From JAMLIN01 sp041676645 (lineage in GTDB: Bacteria > Pseudomonadota > Gammaproteobacteria > Burkholderiales > Burkholderiaceae_E): a DNA stretch of 36,167 bases. The notes beneath the pieces were generated by a model. It ran no database searches and was not told the origin of the DNA. It saw only the letters and a program-made list of their open reading frames with translations. The position numbers were made by a program, and so were the translations under genes. Below are positions 1-6,378 of this stretch, piece after piece. The stretch's first letter is position 1. Each line of letters opens with the position of its first letter. Location: positions 1 to 36,167 of the forward strand of contig JBAYRO010000030.1 in assembly GCA_041676645.1 (NCBI GenBank), in the 5' to 3' direction.

Positions 1-232
1 CAGCAATCATCTTCTTGGCGTTGCCCAGTTGCTCCCGGGCTTCGGCCAAGGTAATGCCTCCACGTCCATAGCGACCGAAGGTGATGGTCTCCTGTCGCCC
101 GTTGATTGAGTAGTTGTAACGGAACGAGATTGTTCCTGCTGGAGTAACGGCCACATACAGTCCATCACGGTCACTGACCCGGTAAAGCTTCTCTTTAGGC
201 TTGAGGTTTCGCAGCTTGGTATCGGTCAACAC
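1..232 (-). CDS. Tyrosine-type integrase, N-terminal part (DUF4102 arm-binding domain), truncated by window edge
   Basis: This is the first 77 or so residues of a P4-type site-specific recombinase. The translated start VLTDTKLRNLKPKEKLYRV, followed by RDGLYVAVTPAGTISFRYNY and GRQETITFGRYG, is the typical beta-rich N-terminal domain that binds arm-type DNA sites. LAEAREQLGNAKK then matches the usual helix. The catalytic core with the Arg-His-Arg-Tyr residues lies outside the window. I chose GTG at 232 because GGGAG sits 9 bases upstream; TTG at 229 is an alternative. The gene points away from guaA, in the same direction as guaA, and is probably the integrase that placed the element there. Family assignment is firm; whether the gene is intact is unknown. 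Confidence 0.88.
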   Translation of the reverse strand, partial: MLTDTKLRNLKPKEKLYRVSDRDGLYVAVTPAGTISFRYNYSINGRQETITFGRYGRGGITLAEAREQLGNAKKMIA

Positions 233-254
233 GCATCTGGTCTCCCATCGATTT

Positions 255-362
255 CGATACCATGCGCCTGAATGCTCAAAAAAACCATATAATATTCATT
301 TAAAACAGTGACTTACAAAAAATAAATACCATGAACCCAAGAGCAATCGTCGCATGGTATCG
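255..362. repeat. 12-bp inverted repeat bracketing the integrase promoter, with a third partial copy
   Basis: CGATACCATGCG at 255-266 is repeated as its exact reverse complement, CGCATGGTATCG, at 351-362. A third copy of the ATACCATG core is at 326-333, just upstream of the -35 box. The outer copies enclose the proposed promoter at 282-318. Such repeats near an integrase are usually arm-type binding sites for integrase or for an excisionase or regulator. That role is inferred. Confidence 0.7.
282..318 (-). promoter_or_regulatory. Candidate sigma-70 promoter of the integrase
   Basis: Read on the minus strand, TTGTAA (318-313) lies 18 bases before TATTAT (294-289). That is 4/6 and 5/6 matches to the -35 and -10 consensus. 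Transcription would start near 282, about 50 bases before the integrase GTG. Copies of a repeated ATACCATG motif lie on both sides of this promoter. Confidence 0.5.
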
Positions 363-403
363 CACTTACTCATGGCATTTCCTTTTGATAATACCAACCT
401 TTA

Positions 404-428
404 TGCCAAGAAAAAAATGTGCTTGGCA
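404..428. repeat. Inverted repeat TGCCAAG/CTTGGCA
   Basis: TGCCAAG (404-410) and CTTGGCA (422-428) form a perfect 7-bp inverted repeat around an 11-base A-rich spacer. It lies between the integrase and guaA. The related motif TGCCAG recurs at 440-445, 450-455 and 525-530. These may be integrase-binding sites. Confidence 0.5.
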
Positions 429-460
429 CTGCTAAATGATGCCAGGCAATGCCAGACCTA

Positions 461-491
461 AAAACAAAAAAGCCCTTGATAACAAGGGCTT
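461..491 (-). terminator. Rho-independent terminator downstream of guaA
   Basis: AAGCCCTTG (470-478) and CAAGGGCTT (483-491) make a perfect 9-bp stem with a 4-base loop. On the minus strand the stem is followed by a T-rich run (TTTTTGTTTT, 470-461). It would end guaA transcription before the integrase promoter. It lies on the AT-rich side of the guaA stop, so it probably came in with the element. Confidence 0.85.
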
Positions 492-506
492 ATGGTCTAT
501 TTCATG

Positions 507-524
507 CCATCAGATGCCTGATGG
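507..524. repeat. Perfect 7-bp inverted repeat just past the guaA stop
   Basis: CCATCAG (507-513) and CTGATGG (518-524) flank ATGC. The repeat starts 15 bases beyond the guaA stop codon, next to the likely attachment core, and is followed by a second TGCCAGAC copy (525-532; first copy 450-457). It has no T-run, so a recombination or protein-binding role is more likely than termination. Confidence 0.5.
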
Positions 525-538
525 TGCCAGACGTCCAA

Positions 539-2128
539 TCATTCCCACTCGATCGTCGCCGGCGGCTTCCCGGAAACGTCGTACACCACCCGGTTGATCC
601 CGCGCACCTCGTTGATGATGCGGGTCGAGACCCGGCCCAGCAGCTCGTGCGGCAGGTGCGCCCAGTGGGCGGTCATGAAATCCTGGGTCTGCACCGCGCG
701 CAGCGCGACGACGAACTCGTAGGTGCGGCCGTCGCCCATGACGCCGACCGAGCGCACCGGCAGGAACACGGCGAAGGCCTGCGAAGTCTTGTCGTACCAG
801 CTCAGGCCGTCGGCTTCGTACGTGTTGCGCAGCTCGTCGATGAAGATGGCATCGGCCTGGCGCAGCATGTCGGCGTAGTCGCGGCGGACTTCGCCGAGGA
901 TGCGCACACCGAGCCCCGGGCCGGGGAACGGATGCCGGTAGACCATCTCGCGCGGCAGGCCGAGGGCGACGCCGAGTTCGCGGACCTCGTCCTTGAACAG
1001 GTCGCGCAGGGGTTCGAGCAGTTGCAGGTGCAGGGTCTCGGGCAGGCCGCCGACGTTGTGGTGCGACTTGATCGTCTTGGCCTTGCCGGCGCCGGCCGAT
1101 TCTATGACATCGGGGTAGATGGTGCCCTGCGCCAGCCAGCGGGCGCCGTCGATCTTCGCGGACTCGCGCTGGAAGACTTCGATGAACTCGCGGCCGATGA
1201 TCTTGCGCTTGGCTTCGGGGTCGGTGACGCCTTCGAGATGGCCGAGGAACTGCTCGCCGGCATCGACATGGATCACGCGCACGCCGAGATGATTCGCGAA
1301 GGTCGCCATCACCTGCTCGGCTTCGCCTAGCCGCAGCAGGCCATGGTCGACGAAGACGCACACGAGCTGCGCGCCGATGGCGCGATGGATCAGCGCCGCT
1401 GCCACGGAGGAATCGACGCCGCCCGACAGGCCGAGGATGACGGTATCGTCGCCGACCCGGGCGCGGATCTTCGCGACTTCCTCCTCGATGTAGTTGGGCA
1501 TGGTCCAGTCGGGACGGGCGCCGCAGATCTCGCGCACGAAGCGCGTGATGATCGCCCTGCCCTGCGTGGTATGCGTGACCTCCGGATGCCACTGCAGGCC
1601 ATAGAAACCGCGTTCGTCGTCGGCGATCGCGGCGATCGGGCAATGCTCGGTGGACGCCATCAGGCGAAAGCCGGGCGGCATCCCGGTGACCTTGTCGCCA
1701 TGGCTCATCCAGACATCGAGCAGGCCATGCCCCTCGGTGTTGCGGGCATCCTCGATGCCCTCGAGCAGCCGCGTGTGGCCGCGGGCGCGCACCCGGGCAT
1801 AGCCGAATTCCCGCACCGTGCCGGCCTCGACCGCGCCGCCCAGCTGGCTGGCCATCAGCTGCATGCCATAGCAGATGCCGAGCACCGGCACGCCGACTTC
1901 GAACACCCGCTGCGGCGCCTTCACGCCGTCGGCCTCGTTGACCGAGAGATGGCTGCCCGAGAGCACGATGCCGCGCAGGCTGCCGTCGGCGGCCCAGGCT
2001 TCGAGCGTGGCCTCGGCGCCATCGTAGGGATGGATCTCGCAGTAGACGCTGTTCTCGCGAACCCGCCGGGCAATGAGCTGGGTGACCTGGGAGCCGAAGT
2101 CCAGGATCAGGATCTTGTCGTGGTTCAC
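539..2128 (-). CDS. guaA: GMP synthase (glutamine-hydrolysing)
   Basis: GuaA converts XMP to GMP using ATP and glutamine, the last step of guanine nucleotide synthesis. The N-terminal class I amidotransferase domain has the nucleophile in PVLGICYGMQ (Cys86) and the His/Glu pair in LQWHPEVTHT (His181, Glu183). The ATP-pyrophosphatase P-loop is GLSGGVDSS (about 233-241). The dimerisation domain includes KSHHNVGGL and PFPGPGLGVRILG and ends in PPATIEWE. GTG at 2128 gives 529 residues starting just before the conserved KILILDFGSQ. A further GTG at 2164 would add 12 unconserved residues; neither has a good ribosome-binding site. The gene follows guaB by 44 bases (8 with the longer start). The last codons are the presumed integration target of the neighbouring element. 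Confidence 0.97.
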   Translation of the reverse strand: MNHDKILILDFGSQVTQLIARRVRENSVYCEIHPYDGAEATLEAWAADGSLRGIVLSGSHLSVNEADGVKAPQRVFEVGVPVLGICYGMQLMASQLGGAVEAGTVREFGYARVRARGHTRLLEGIEDARNTEGHGLLDVWMSHGDKVTGMPPGFRLMASTEHCPIAAIADDERGFYGLQWHPEVTHTTQGRAIITRFVREICGARPDWTMPNYIEEEVAKIRARVGDDTVILGLSGGVDSSVAAALIHRAIGAQLVCVFVDHGLLRLGEAEQVMATFANHLGVRVIHVDAGEQFLGHLEGVTDPEAKRKIIGREFIEVFQRESAKIDGARWLAQGTIYPDVIESAGAGKAKTIKSHHNVGGLPETLHLQLLEPLRDLFKDEVRELGVALGLPREMVYRHPFPGPGLGVRILGEVRRDYADMLRQADAIFIDELRNTYEADGLSWYDKTSQAFAVFLPVRSVGVMGDGRTYEFVVALRAVQTQDFMTAHWAHLPHELLGRVSTRIINEVRGINRVVYDVSGKPPATIEWE

Positions 2129-2172
2129 GGGAAGGCCTGTGGTGTCGGTACGCTGGGCCGGCACGGCCGGCG

Positions 2173-3639
2173 TCAGCGCGAGCTCGCCTGGTAGTTGGGC
2201 GCTTCCTTGGTGATCTGCACGTCGTGGACGTGCGACTCGGTCATGCCGGCGCTGGTGATCTCCATGAACTCGGAGCGGGTGCGCAGCTCCTCGATGCTGG
2301 CGCAGCCGCAGTAGCCCATGCTGGCCCGCAGGCCGCCCATCAGCTGGTACAGGATCGCGACCACCGAGCCCTTGTAGGGAACCCGGCCCTCGATGCCCTC
2401 CGGCACGAGCTTGTCGGCGTTCATCTCCGGATCCTGGAAGTAGCGATCGGCGGCGCCGGCGCTCATCGCGCCCAGCGAGCCCATGCCCCGGTAGGCCTTG
2501 TACGAGCGGCCCTGGTAGAGGACGACCTCGCCCGGTGCTTCTTCGGTGCCGGCGAGCATCGAGCCCATCATGACGGTATAGGCGCCGGCGGCGATCGCCT
2601 TGGCGACATCGCCGGAGTAGCGGATGCCGCCATCGGCGATGAGGGGGATGTCGGTGCCTTCGAGCGCCGCGGCGACATCGCTGATCGCGGTGATCTGGGG
2701 CACGCCGACGCCGGCGACGACACGCGTGGTGCAGATCGAGCCCGGCCCGATGCCGACCTTGACCGCGTCGGCGCCCGCCTCGACCAGGTCGCGGGCGGCC
2801 GCGCCGGTGGCGATGTTGCCGCCGATGACGTCGATCTTCGGATACTGCCGCTTGACGTCGCGGACCCGGTCGAGCACGCCGCGGCTGTGGCCGTGGGCGG
2901 TGTCGACCACGATCACGTCGACCCCGGCGCGCACCAGCAGTTCGAGACGCTCGTCGGTGTCGTCGCCGATGCCGACGGCGGCGCCGGCGCGCAGCTGGCC
3001 GGCGGCATCCTTGCTGGCCAGCGGATGGGCGGTGGCCTTGAGGATGTCCTTGACGGTCATGAGGCCGCGCAATTCGCCGGCCGCGTTCACGACCAGCACC
3101 CGCTCGAGCCGGTGCTTGTGCATCAGCGCCTGGGCCTCGTCGGGCGTGGAGCCCTCGGGCACCGTGATCAGGCGCTCGCGCGGGGTCATGATCTCGCGCA
3201 CCGGGGCGTCGAGGCGCGACTCGAAGCGCAGGTCGCGGTTGGTGACGATGCCGACCACCTTCGGGCCCTCGAGCACCGGCAGCCCGGAGATCTTGTGGCT
3301 GCGGGTGATCTCGATCACCTCGCGCACCCGCATGTCGGGGGTGATGGTGATCGGGTCGAGCAGGACACCGGATTCGAAGCGCTTGACCCGCGAGACCTCG
3401 GTGGCCTGCGCGGCGGGGCTCAGGTTCTTGTGGATGATCCCGAGGCCGCCTTCCTGGGCCAGGGCAATCGCGAGGCGGCCCTCGGTGACGGTGTCCATGG
3501 CCGCGGAAACAAGTGGCATGCGCAATTCGATGTTGCGTGTCAGCCGACTGGTCAGTGAAGTGTCGCGGGGGAGGACGTCGGAATAGGCGGGGACGAGCAG
3601 GACGTCGTCGAAGGTGAGCGCCTTCTTCAGCAGTCGCAT
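2173..3639 (-). CDS. guaB: IMP dehydrogenase
   Basis: GuaB oxidises IMP to XMP with NAD, the committed step to GMP. The 488-residue length equals that of the E. coli enzyme. The TIM-barrel begins at KALTFDDVLLVPAYS and is interrupted by two CBS domains at about residues 94-205. Active-site elements are visible: DTAHG (246-250), the catalytic cysteine in GPGSICTTR (Cys303), ADGGIRYSGD, MMGSMLAGT and the flap region RGMGSLGAM. ATG at 3639 is preceded by AGAGG with good spacing; the open frame extends further upstream but without homology. It forms an operon with guaA and is transcribed from a strong -10 box just upstream. Confidence 0.98.
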   Translation of the reverse strand: MRLLKKALTFDDVLLVPAYSDVLPRDTSLTSRLTRNIELRMPLVSAAMDTVTEGRLAIALAQEGGLGIIHKNLSPAAQATEVSRVKRFESGVLLDPITITPDMRVREVIEITRSHKISGLPVLEGPKVVGIVTNRDLRFESRLDAPVREIMTPRERLITVPEGSTPDEAQALMHKHRLERVLVVNAAGELRGLMTVKDILKATAHPLASKDAAGQLRAGAAVGIGDDTDERLELLVRAGVDVIVVDTAHGHSRGVLDRVRDVKRQYPKIDVIGGNIATGAAARDLVEAGADAVKVGIGPGSICTTRVVAGVGVPQITAISDVAAALEGTDIPLIADGGIRYSGDVAKAIAAGAYTVMMGSMLAGTEEAPGEVVLYQGRSYKAYRGMGSLGAMSAGAADRYFQDPEMNADKLVPEGIEGRVPYKGSVVAILYQLMGGLRASMGYCGCASIEELRTRSEFMEITSAGMTESHVHDVQITKEAPNYQASSR

Positions 3640-3656
3640 GGGAACCTCTGGACGCA

Positions 3657-3669
3657 AAGCGGCATTATA
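3657..3669 (-). promoter_or_regulatory. guaB promoter, perfect -10 box
   Basis: On the minus strand TATAAT (3669-3664) is followed by a GC-rich discriminator (GCCGC). Initiation near 3657 leaves a leader of about 18 bases. No good -35 box is seen 16-18 bases upstream. A GC-rich discriminator suits stringent control, which is known for gua operons, but that is inference here. Confidence 0.6.
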
Positions 3670-3787
3670 CAGAAGCTCCTTCGGGGCTGCCGCCCATCGG
3701 CTGGCGCCCGCCGCCGGCCCGCGTCGCACCGGAACCCCGTCGTCGATACGGCAAGAATGCTCGCAACGCCCGGTCCCGGAGCCCGCG

Positions 3788-4336
3788 ATGATCCGCCAAC
3801 TCGCCTGTCTCGTCCTGCTTCTGGCCGGTTTCACCGGCGCCGCCGATGCCCAGTACCAGTGGCGCGACGATCGCGGCCGCATGGTCTTCTCCGATCGTCC
3901 GCCCCCGGCAGGCACCCCCGCCGATCGCATCCTCCGCGCACCGCGGCCACCGGCCGCGGCGCCGGCGGCGGCCGCGGCGCAAACCGCTCCCGCGGCGGGC
4001 ATGGCGGCCAATCCGGCAGGCTTCCCCGCCACGGAGGGCATCGCCGCCACGGGACGGGAGCGCGCCGCGCCCAGCTACAAGGACCAGTCGATGGCCTTCG
4101 AGAAACGCCGGCTGGAGCGCGCCGAGAACGAGGCGAAGGCGGCCAATGCCGCCCGTGAAGCCGCGGACAAGGCACGCTACTGCGATGAGCTGGAAACCCA
4201 GCGCCGTACCCTCGCGAGCGGTGCCCGCATCAGCACCGTCGGTGCCGACGGCCAGCGCCAGTATCTCGGCGACGATGCCCGCAAGCTGCGCCTGGAGCAG
4301 AACGCCGAGGCGCTGGCCGGCAACTGCAGGGGCTGA
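3788..4336 (+). CDS. DUF4124 domain-containing secreted protein
   Basis: This 182-residue protein has a signal peptide (MIRQLACLVLLLAGFTGAADA, likely cut after Ala21). A DUF4124 segment follows: QYQWRDDRGRMVFSDRPPP, the usual Tyr-x-Trp-x-Asp-x-x-Gly start of this periplasmic domain. A low-complexity Ala/Pro stretch covers about residues 45-90. The C-terminal third is charged and probably coiled coil (FEKRRLERAENEAKAANAAR). ATG at 3788 has CGGAG upstream. The molecular function of DUF4124 proteins is unknown; most are exported proteins of Proteobacteria. It is divergent from guaB and convergent with rnfH. Confidence 0.85.
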   Translation: MIRQLACLVLLLAGFTGAADAQYQWRDDRGRMVFSDRPPPAGTPADRILRAPRPPAAAPAAAAAQTAPAAGMAANPAGFPATEGIAATGRERAAPSYKDQSMAFEKRRLERAENEAKAANAAREAADKARYCDELETQRRTLASGARISTVGADGQRQYLGDDARKLRLEQNAEALAGNCRG

Positions 4337-4350
4337 TCCGGATCAGCCCC
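4329..4350. terminator. 22-bp perfect palindrome over the DUF4124 stop codon
   Basis: Each arm begins GGGGCTGAT, and the two 11-base arms meet without a spacer, giving in RNA a 9-bp stem with a CCGG loop. The stop codon (4334-4336) is inside the left arm. It lies between convergent genes and could slow or end transcription on either strand, but there is no T-run. Confidence 0.45.
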
Positions 4351-4386
4351 GCCCGAAGGCGATGGACGGGGCCTGCGCCGCTGCGG

Positions 4387-4758
4387 TCAGGCCCGCGGGT
4401 CCCGCGCCCATTTTCCCGGCCCCCGTCGCGCCCGGTCGGCGCGCACCCGCGCATGGCGCGCGAGCTTCGGATCGGCGGTGATCGGCCCGAGGAGCTCGAT
4501 CCGGTCCCCGTCGTAGATCGGCATGCCGGGTCGGGCCGGCTTGCCGTAGACCGCAACCCGCCAGTGCCCGCCGGCCACCCGCGCGGCGATGTCCGCCAGC
4601 CGCGGATCGGCCAGCAGGGCATCGAGATCGGGCCTGCCGTGATGCTCGATGCTGCGCATTCGCAAGCCCGGCGCCACGACGCCGGCCAGGCCGAAGGCGG
4701 GCTCGCCGGCGATGCCGCCCGCATGCTCGTCGTCCACCCAGCACAGGGTGATCCGCAT
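4387..4758 (-). CDS. rnfH: RnfH family protein (ubiquitin-like fold; RatB homologue)
   Basis: This 123-residue protein matches the RnfH/RatB family. It has an N-terminal beta strand (MRITLCWVD) and the diagnostic C-terminal signature YDGDRIELLGPITADPKLAR followed by an Arg-rich tail. The fold resembles ubiquitin or ThiS; the function is not settled despite the name taken from nitrogen-fixation electron-transport clusters. The start overlaps the ratA stop by one base (TGATG), so the two are translationally coupled, as in E. coli ratA-ratB. The tail after about residue 100 is longer and more basic than in most members. Confidence 0.85.
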   Translation of the reverse strand: MRITLCWVDDEHAGGIAGEPAFGLAGVVAPGLRMRSIEHHGRPDLDALLADPRLADIAARVAGGHWRVAVYGKPARPGMPIYDGDRIELLGPITADPKLARHARVRADRARRGPGKWARDPRA

Positions 4759-5198
4759 CAGGCCGCCCCCTGGTGGTGGATGACGGCAGCCCGCTTGACG
4801 AAGGCATCGACGAAGGTCGAGGCGATCTGCCCGAAGACCGGCGACAGCGCCCGCCCGAGGAGCCCGCCCGCGATCTCGTAGTCGATGGTGAACTCCACCT
4901 TGCAGGCCTGCGGCGCGAGTTCATGGAATCGCCAGCGGCCCTGCAGTCGCCGGAACGGCCCGTTGACCAGGTCCATGTCGATCGAGGTCGGCCGAACATG
5001 GGTGTTGCGGGTGGTGAACGACTGCCGGATGCCCTTGAAGCGGATGCCGACGGTCGCGATCATCCCGCCCTCGATCCGCTCGACTTCCGTCGACGGGCAC
5101 CAGGGCAGGAAATCCGGGTAGTCCTCGACCCGCTCCACGAGATCGAACATGGCGCTGGCAGGATACGGAAGCAGGACGGATTTGGTCAGTGATGGCAC
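4758..5198 (-). CDS. ratA: RatA family START/COQ10-like protein
   Basis: This 146-residue protein belongs to the polyketide cyclase/COQ10-like lipid-binding family. Recognisable elements are LPYPASAMFDLVERVEDYPDFLPWC near the N terminus (shown only in part in family motifs), FTTRN, and LVNGPFRRLQGRW, then the C-terminal helix FVDAFVKRAAVI. E. coli RatA has been reported as a ribosome-association toxin, while related eukaryotic Coq10 binds ubiquinone; which role applies here is unknown. I chose GTG at 5198 because homology begins there; a longer TTG start at 5261 is unlikely. It is divergent from smpB and coupled to rnfH. Confidence 0.88.
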   Translation of the reverse strand: MPSLTKSVLLPYPASAMFDLVERVEDYPDFLPWCPSTEVERIEGGMIATVGIRFKGIRQSFTTRNTHVRPTSIDMDLVNGPFRRLQGRWRFHELAPQACKVEFTIDYEIAGGLLGRALSPVFGQIASTFVDAFVKRAAVIHHQGAA

Positions 5199-5242
5199 AG
5201 GCGTTATCGCTTGGGGCCGGACGAAGGCGACGGACGCCCGAC

Positions 5243-5251
5243 TGATAGAAT
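5243..5251 (+). promoter_or_regulatory. Extended -10 promoter of smpB
   Basis: TGATAGAAT combines the extended -10 TGn element with TAGAAT (5/6). Initiation near 5258 would leave about 15 bases of leader before the smpB ATG. No convincing -35 box is present, as expected for an extended -10 promoter. Confidence 0.5.
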
Positions 5252-5272
5252 CTCCTGTCAACGATTGTAGAC

Positions 5273-5725
5273 ATGAGCATCGTCCGTAACAAAAAAGCCA
5301 CCCACGACTACTCGATCGAGGAACGGTTCGAAGCCGGACTCGTGCTCGAGGGCTGGGAGGTGAAAGCCATCCGCGCCGGGCGCGTGCAGATCCGCGAGGG
5401 CTTCATCGTCCTGCGCAATGGCGAGCTCTTCCTGATCGGCTGCCACATCACGCCGCTGCCGGAAGCCTCGACCCACGTCACGCCCGATCCCACCCGGACC
5501 CGCAAGCTGCTCATGCACGCCCAGCAGATCGACAAGCTCGTCGGCAAGGTGGAACGGGCCGGCTACACGCTCGTCCCGCTCGATCTCCACTACACCCGGG
5601 GTCGCATCAAGCTCGAGCTCGGCCTCGCCAAGGGCAAGCGCCAGTTCGACAAGCGGGCGACCGAGAAGGAACGCGAGTGGGCGCGCGAAAAGGAACGCCT
5701 GCACAAGACGGTCACCCGTCGCTAG
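5273..5725 (+). CDS. smpB: SsrA-binding protein SmpB
   Basis: SmpB binds tmRNA and brings it to stalled ribosomes for trans-translation. The 150-residue protein has the beta-barrel signatures NKKATHDYSIEERFEAGLVL, GWEVKAIRAGRVQI, ITPLPEAS and TRTRKLLMH. The basic C-terminal tail, KGKRQFDKRATEKEREW, enters the decoding centre in studied homologues. Length and start agree with the family. It is divergent from ratA, and its stop codon is only two bases from the stop of the convergent exonuclease gene, leaving no room for a terminator. The tmRNA gene itself is not in the window. Confidence 0.97.
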   Translation: MSIVRNKKATHDYSIEERFEAGLVLEGWEVKAIRAGRVQIREGFIVLRNGELFLIGCHITPLPEASTHVTPDPTRTRKLLMHAQQIDKLVGKVERAGYTLVPLDLHYTRGRIKLELGLAKGKRQFDKRATEKEREWAREKERLHKTVTRR

Positions 5726-5727
5726 GT

Positions 5728-6339
5728 TCACCCGCCGTCGCGCGCCGCCTGCACCCGTCGGGCGATGGCCGCCAGGCCGGCGGCGTCCCGCTCGGCCGGT
5801 GGCACCCGGTCGAGCAGGCAGGCGAACAGCGTCGCGGTGGCGAAGGCATCGCTGCTGGCGTTATGCCGGCGCAAGGCCAGGATGCCGAAATGCTCCAGCC
5901 ACTCGTCGAGTGAATTCGCCTCGACCGCCGGGAACAGCGCCGGCGCCAGATCGGCGAGGTCGAGCCAGGGATTGGACAGATGGATCCCGGCGCTCAAGCG
6001 CATGGCCCGCAGCAGCACCGTCTGGTCGAAGGGCGCATGGAAGGCGGCCAGCGGGCAATCGCCGACGTAGTTCGCAAAGCGCGTACAGGCAATCGCCGCA
6101 TCGGCCGCCGAGAGCTGCGCCTCGGCGCCGATGCCGTGAATCAGGATATTGTCGCGCCCGCTCGCAACGCGCGGGCGAACCAGCATCTCGAAGCTGTCGC
6201 CGATCACGACGCGATCACCGTGCAGCGCCACCGCACCGATCGCAAGCAGCACATCCCGGCGCGGGTTCAGGCCGCTGGTCTCGAGATCGACGACGACCCA
6301 GCGCGCGGGCGTCGGGTCCATGCTCTGCGCAATCGCCAC
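5728..6339 (-). CDS. DnaQ-like 3'-5' exonuclease (DEDDh)
   Basis: This 203-residue protein has the exonuclease fold of the DNA polymerase III epsilon family. Exo I is VVVDLETSGLNP with the Asp/Glu pair, Exo II includes AFHAPFDQTVL, and Exo III is RRHNASSDAFATA with the His and Asp of the DEDDh type. The GTG start at 6339 is supported by AAGGAG eight bases upstream; the first ATG, six codons in, lacks such a site. There is no beta-clamp or polymerase-binding extension long enough to call it DnaQ itself. It lies 39 bases downstream of the DUF294 gene, a pairing common in Proteobacteria, so the two are probably co-transcribed. Substrate unknown. Confidence 0.87.
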   Translation of the reverse strand: MAIAQSMDPTPARWVVVDLETSGLNPRRDVLLAIGAVALHGDRVVIGDSFEMLVRPRVASGRDNILIHGIGAEAQLSAADAAIACTRFANYVGDCPLAAFHAPFDQTVLLRAMRLSAGIHLSNPWLDLADLAPALFPAVEANSLDEWLEHFGILALRRHNASSDAFATATLFACLLDRVPPAERDAAGLAAIARRVQAARDGG

Positions 6340-6378
6340 CGCGGAATCTCCTTGGCACCGGGCATCGCAAGTCGCCCG

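Larger units (their letters stand above)
1..538. mobile_element. End of an element integrated at the guaA 3' end (partial)
   Basis: This stretch is visibly AT-rich, while everything from 539 onward is very GC-rich, and the change falls at the guaA stop codon. It holds the start of a tyrosine integrase, an integrase promoter, several inverted and direct repeats, and a rho-independent terminator. The guaA 3' end is a known insertion site for integrative elements. An integrase lying just downstream of its target gene in the same direction is the usual layout for such islands. Only one end is in the window; the rest of the element and the other attachment site would lie to the left. The exact crossover point cannot be fixed without the second site. 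Confidence 0.75.

Noticed and set aside
449..1330. 293-codon plus-strand frame across the guaA end and the insertion junction
   Set aside because: It runs antisense to conserved guaA codons, has no ribosome-binding site and no recognisable domain, although it crosses the element junction.
3640..4050. Upstream extension of guaB to 4050
   Set aside because: The added residues are antisense to the DUF4124 gene and lie upstream of the -10 box; homology starts at 3639.
4230..4724. 164-codon minus-strand frame overlapping rnfH and the DUF4124 gene
   Set aside because: Out of frame with rnfH, which has the family signature and coupled start.
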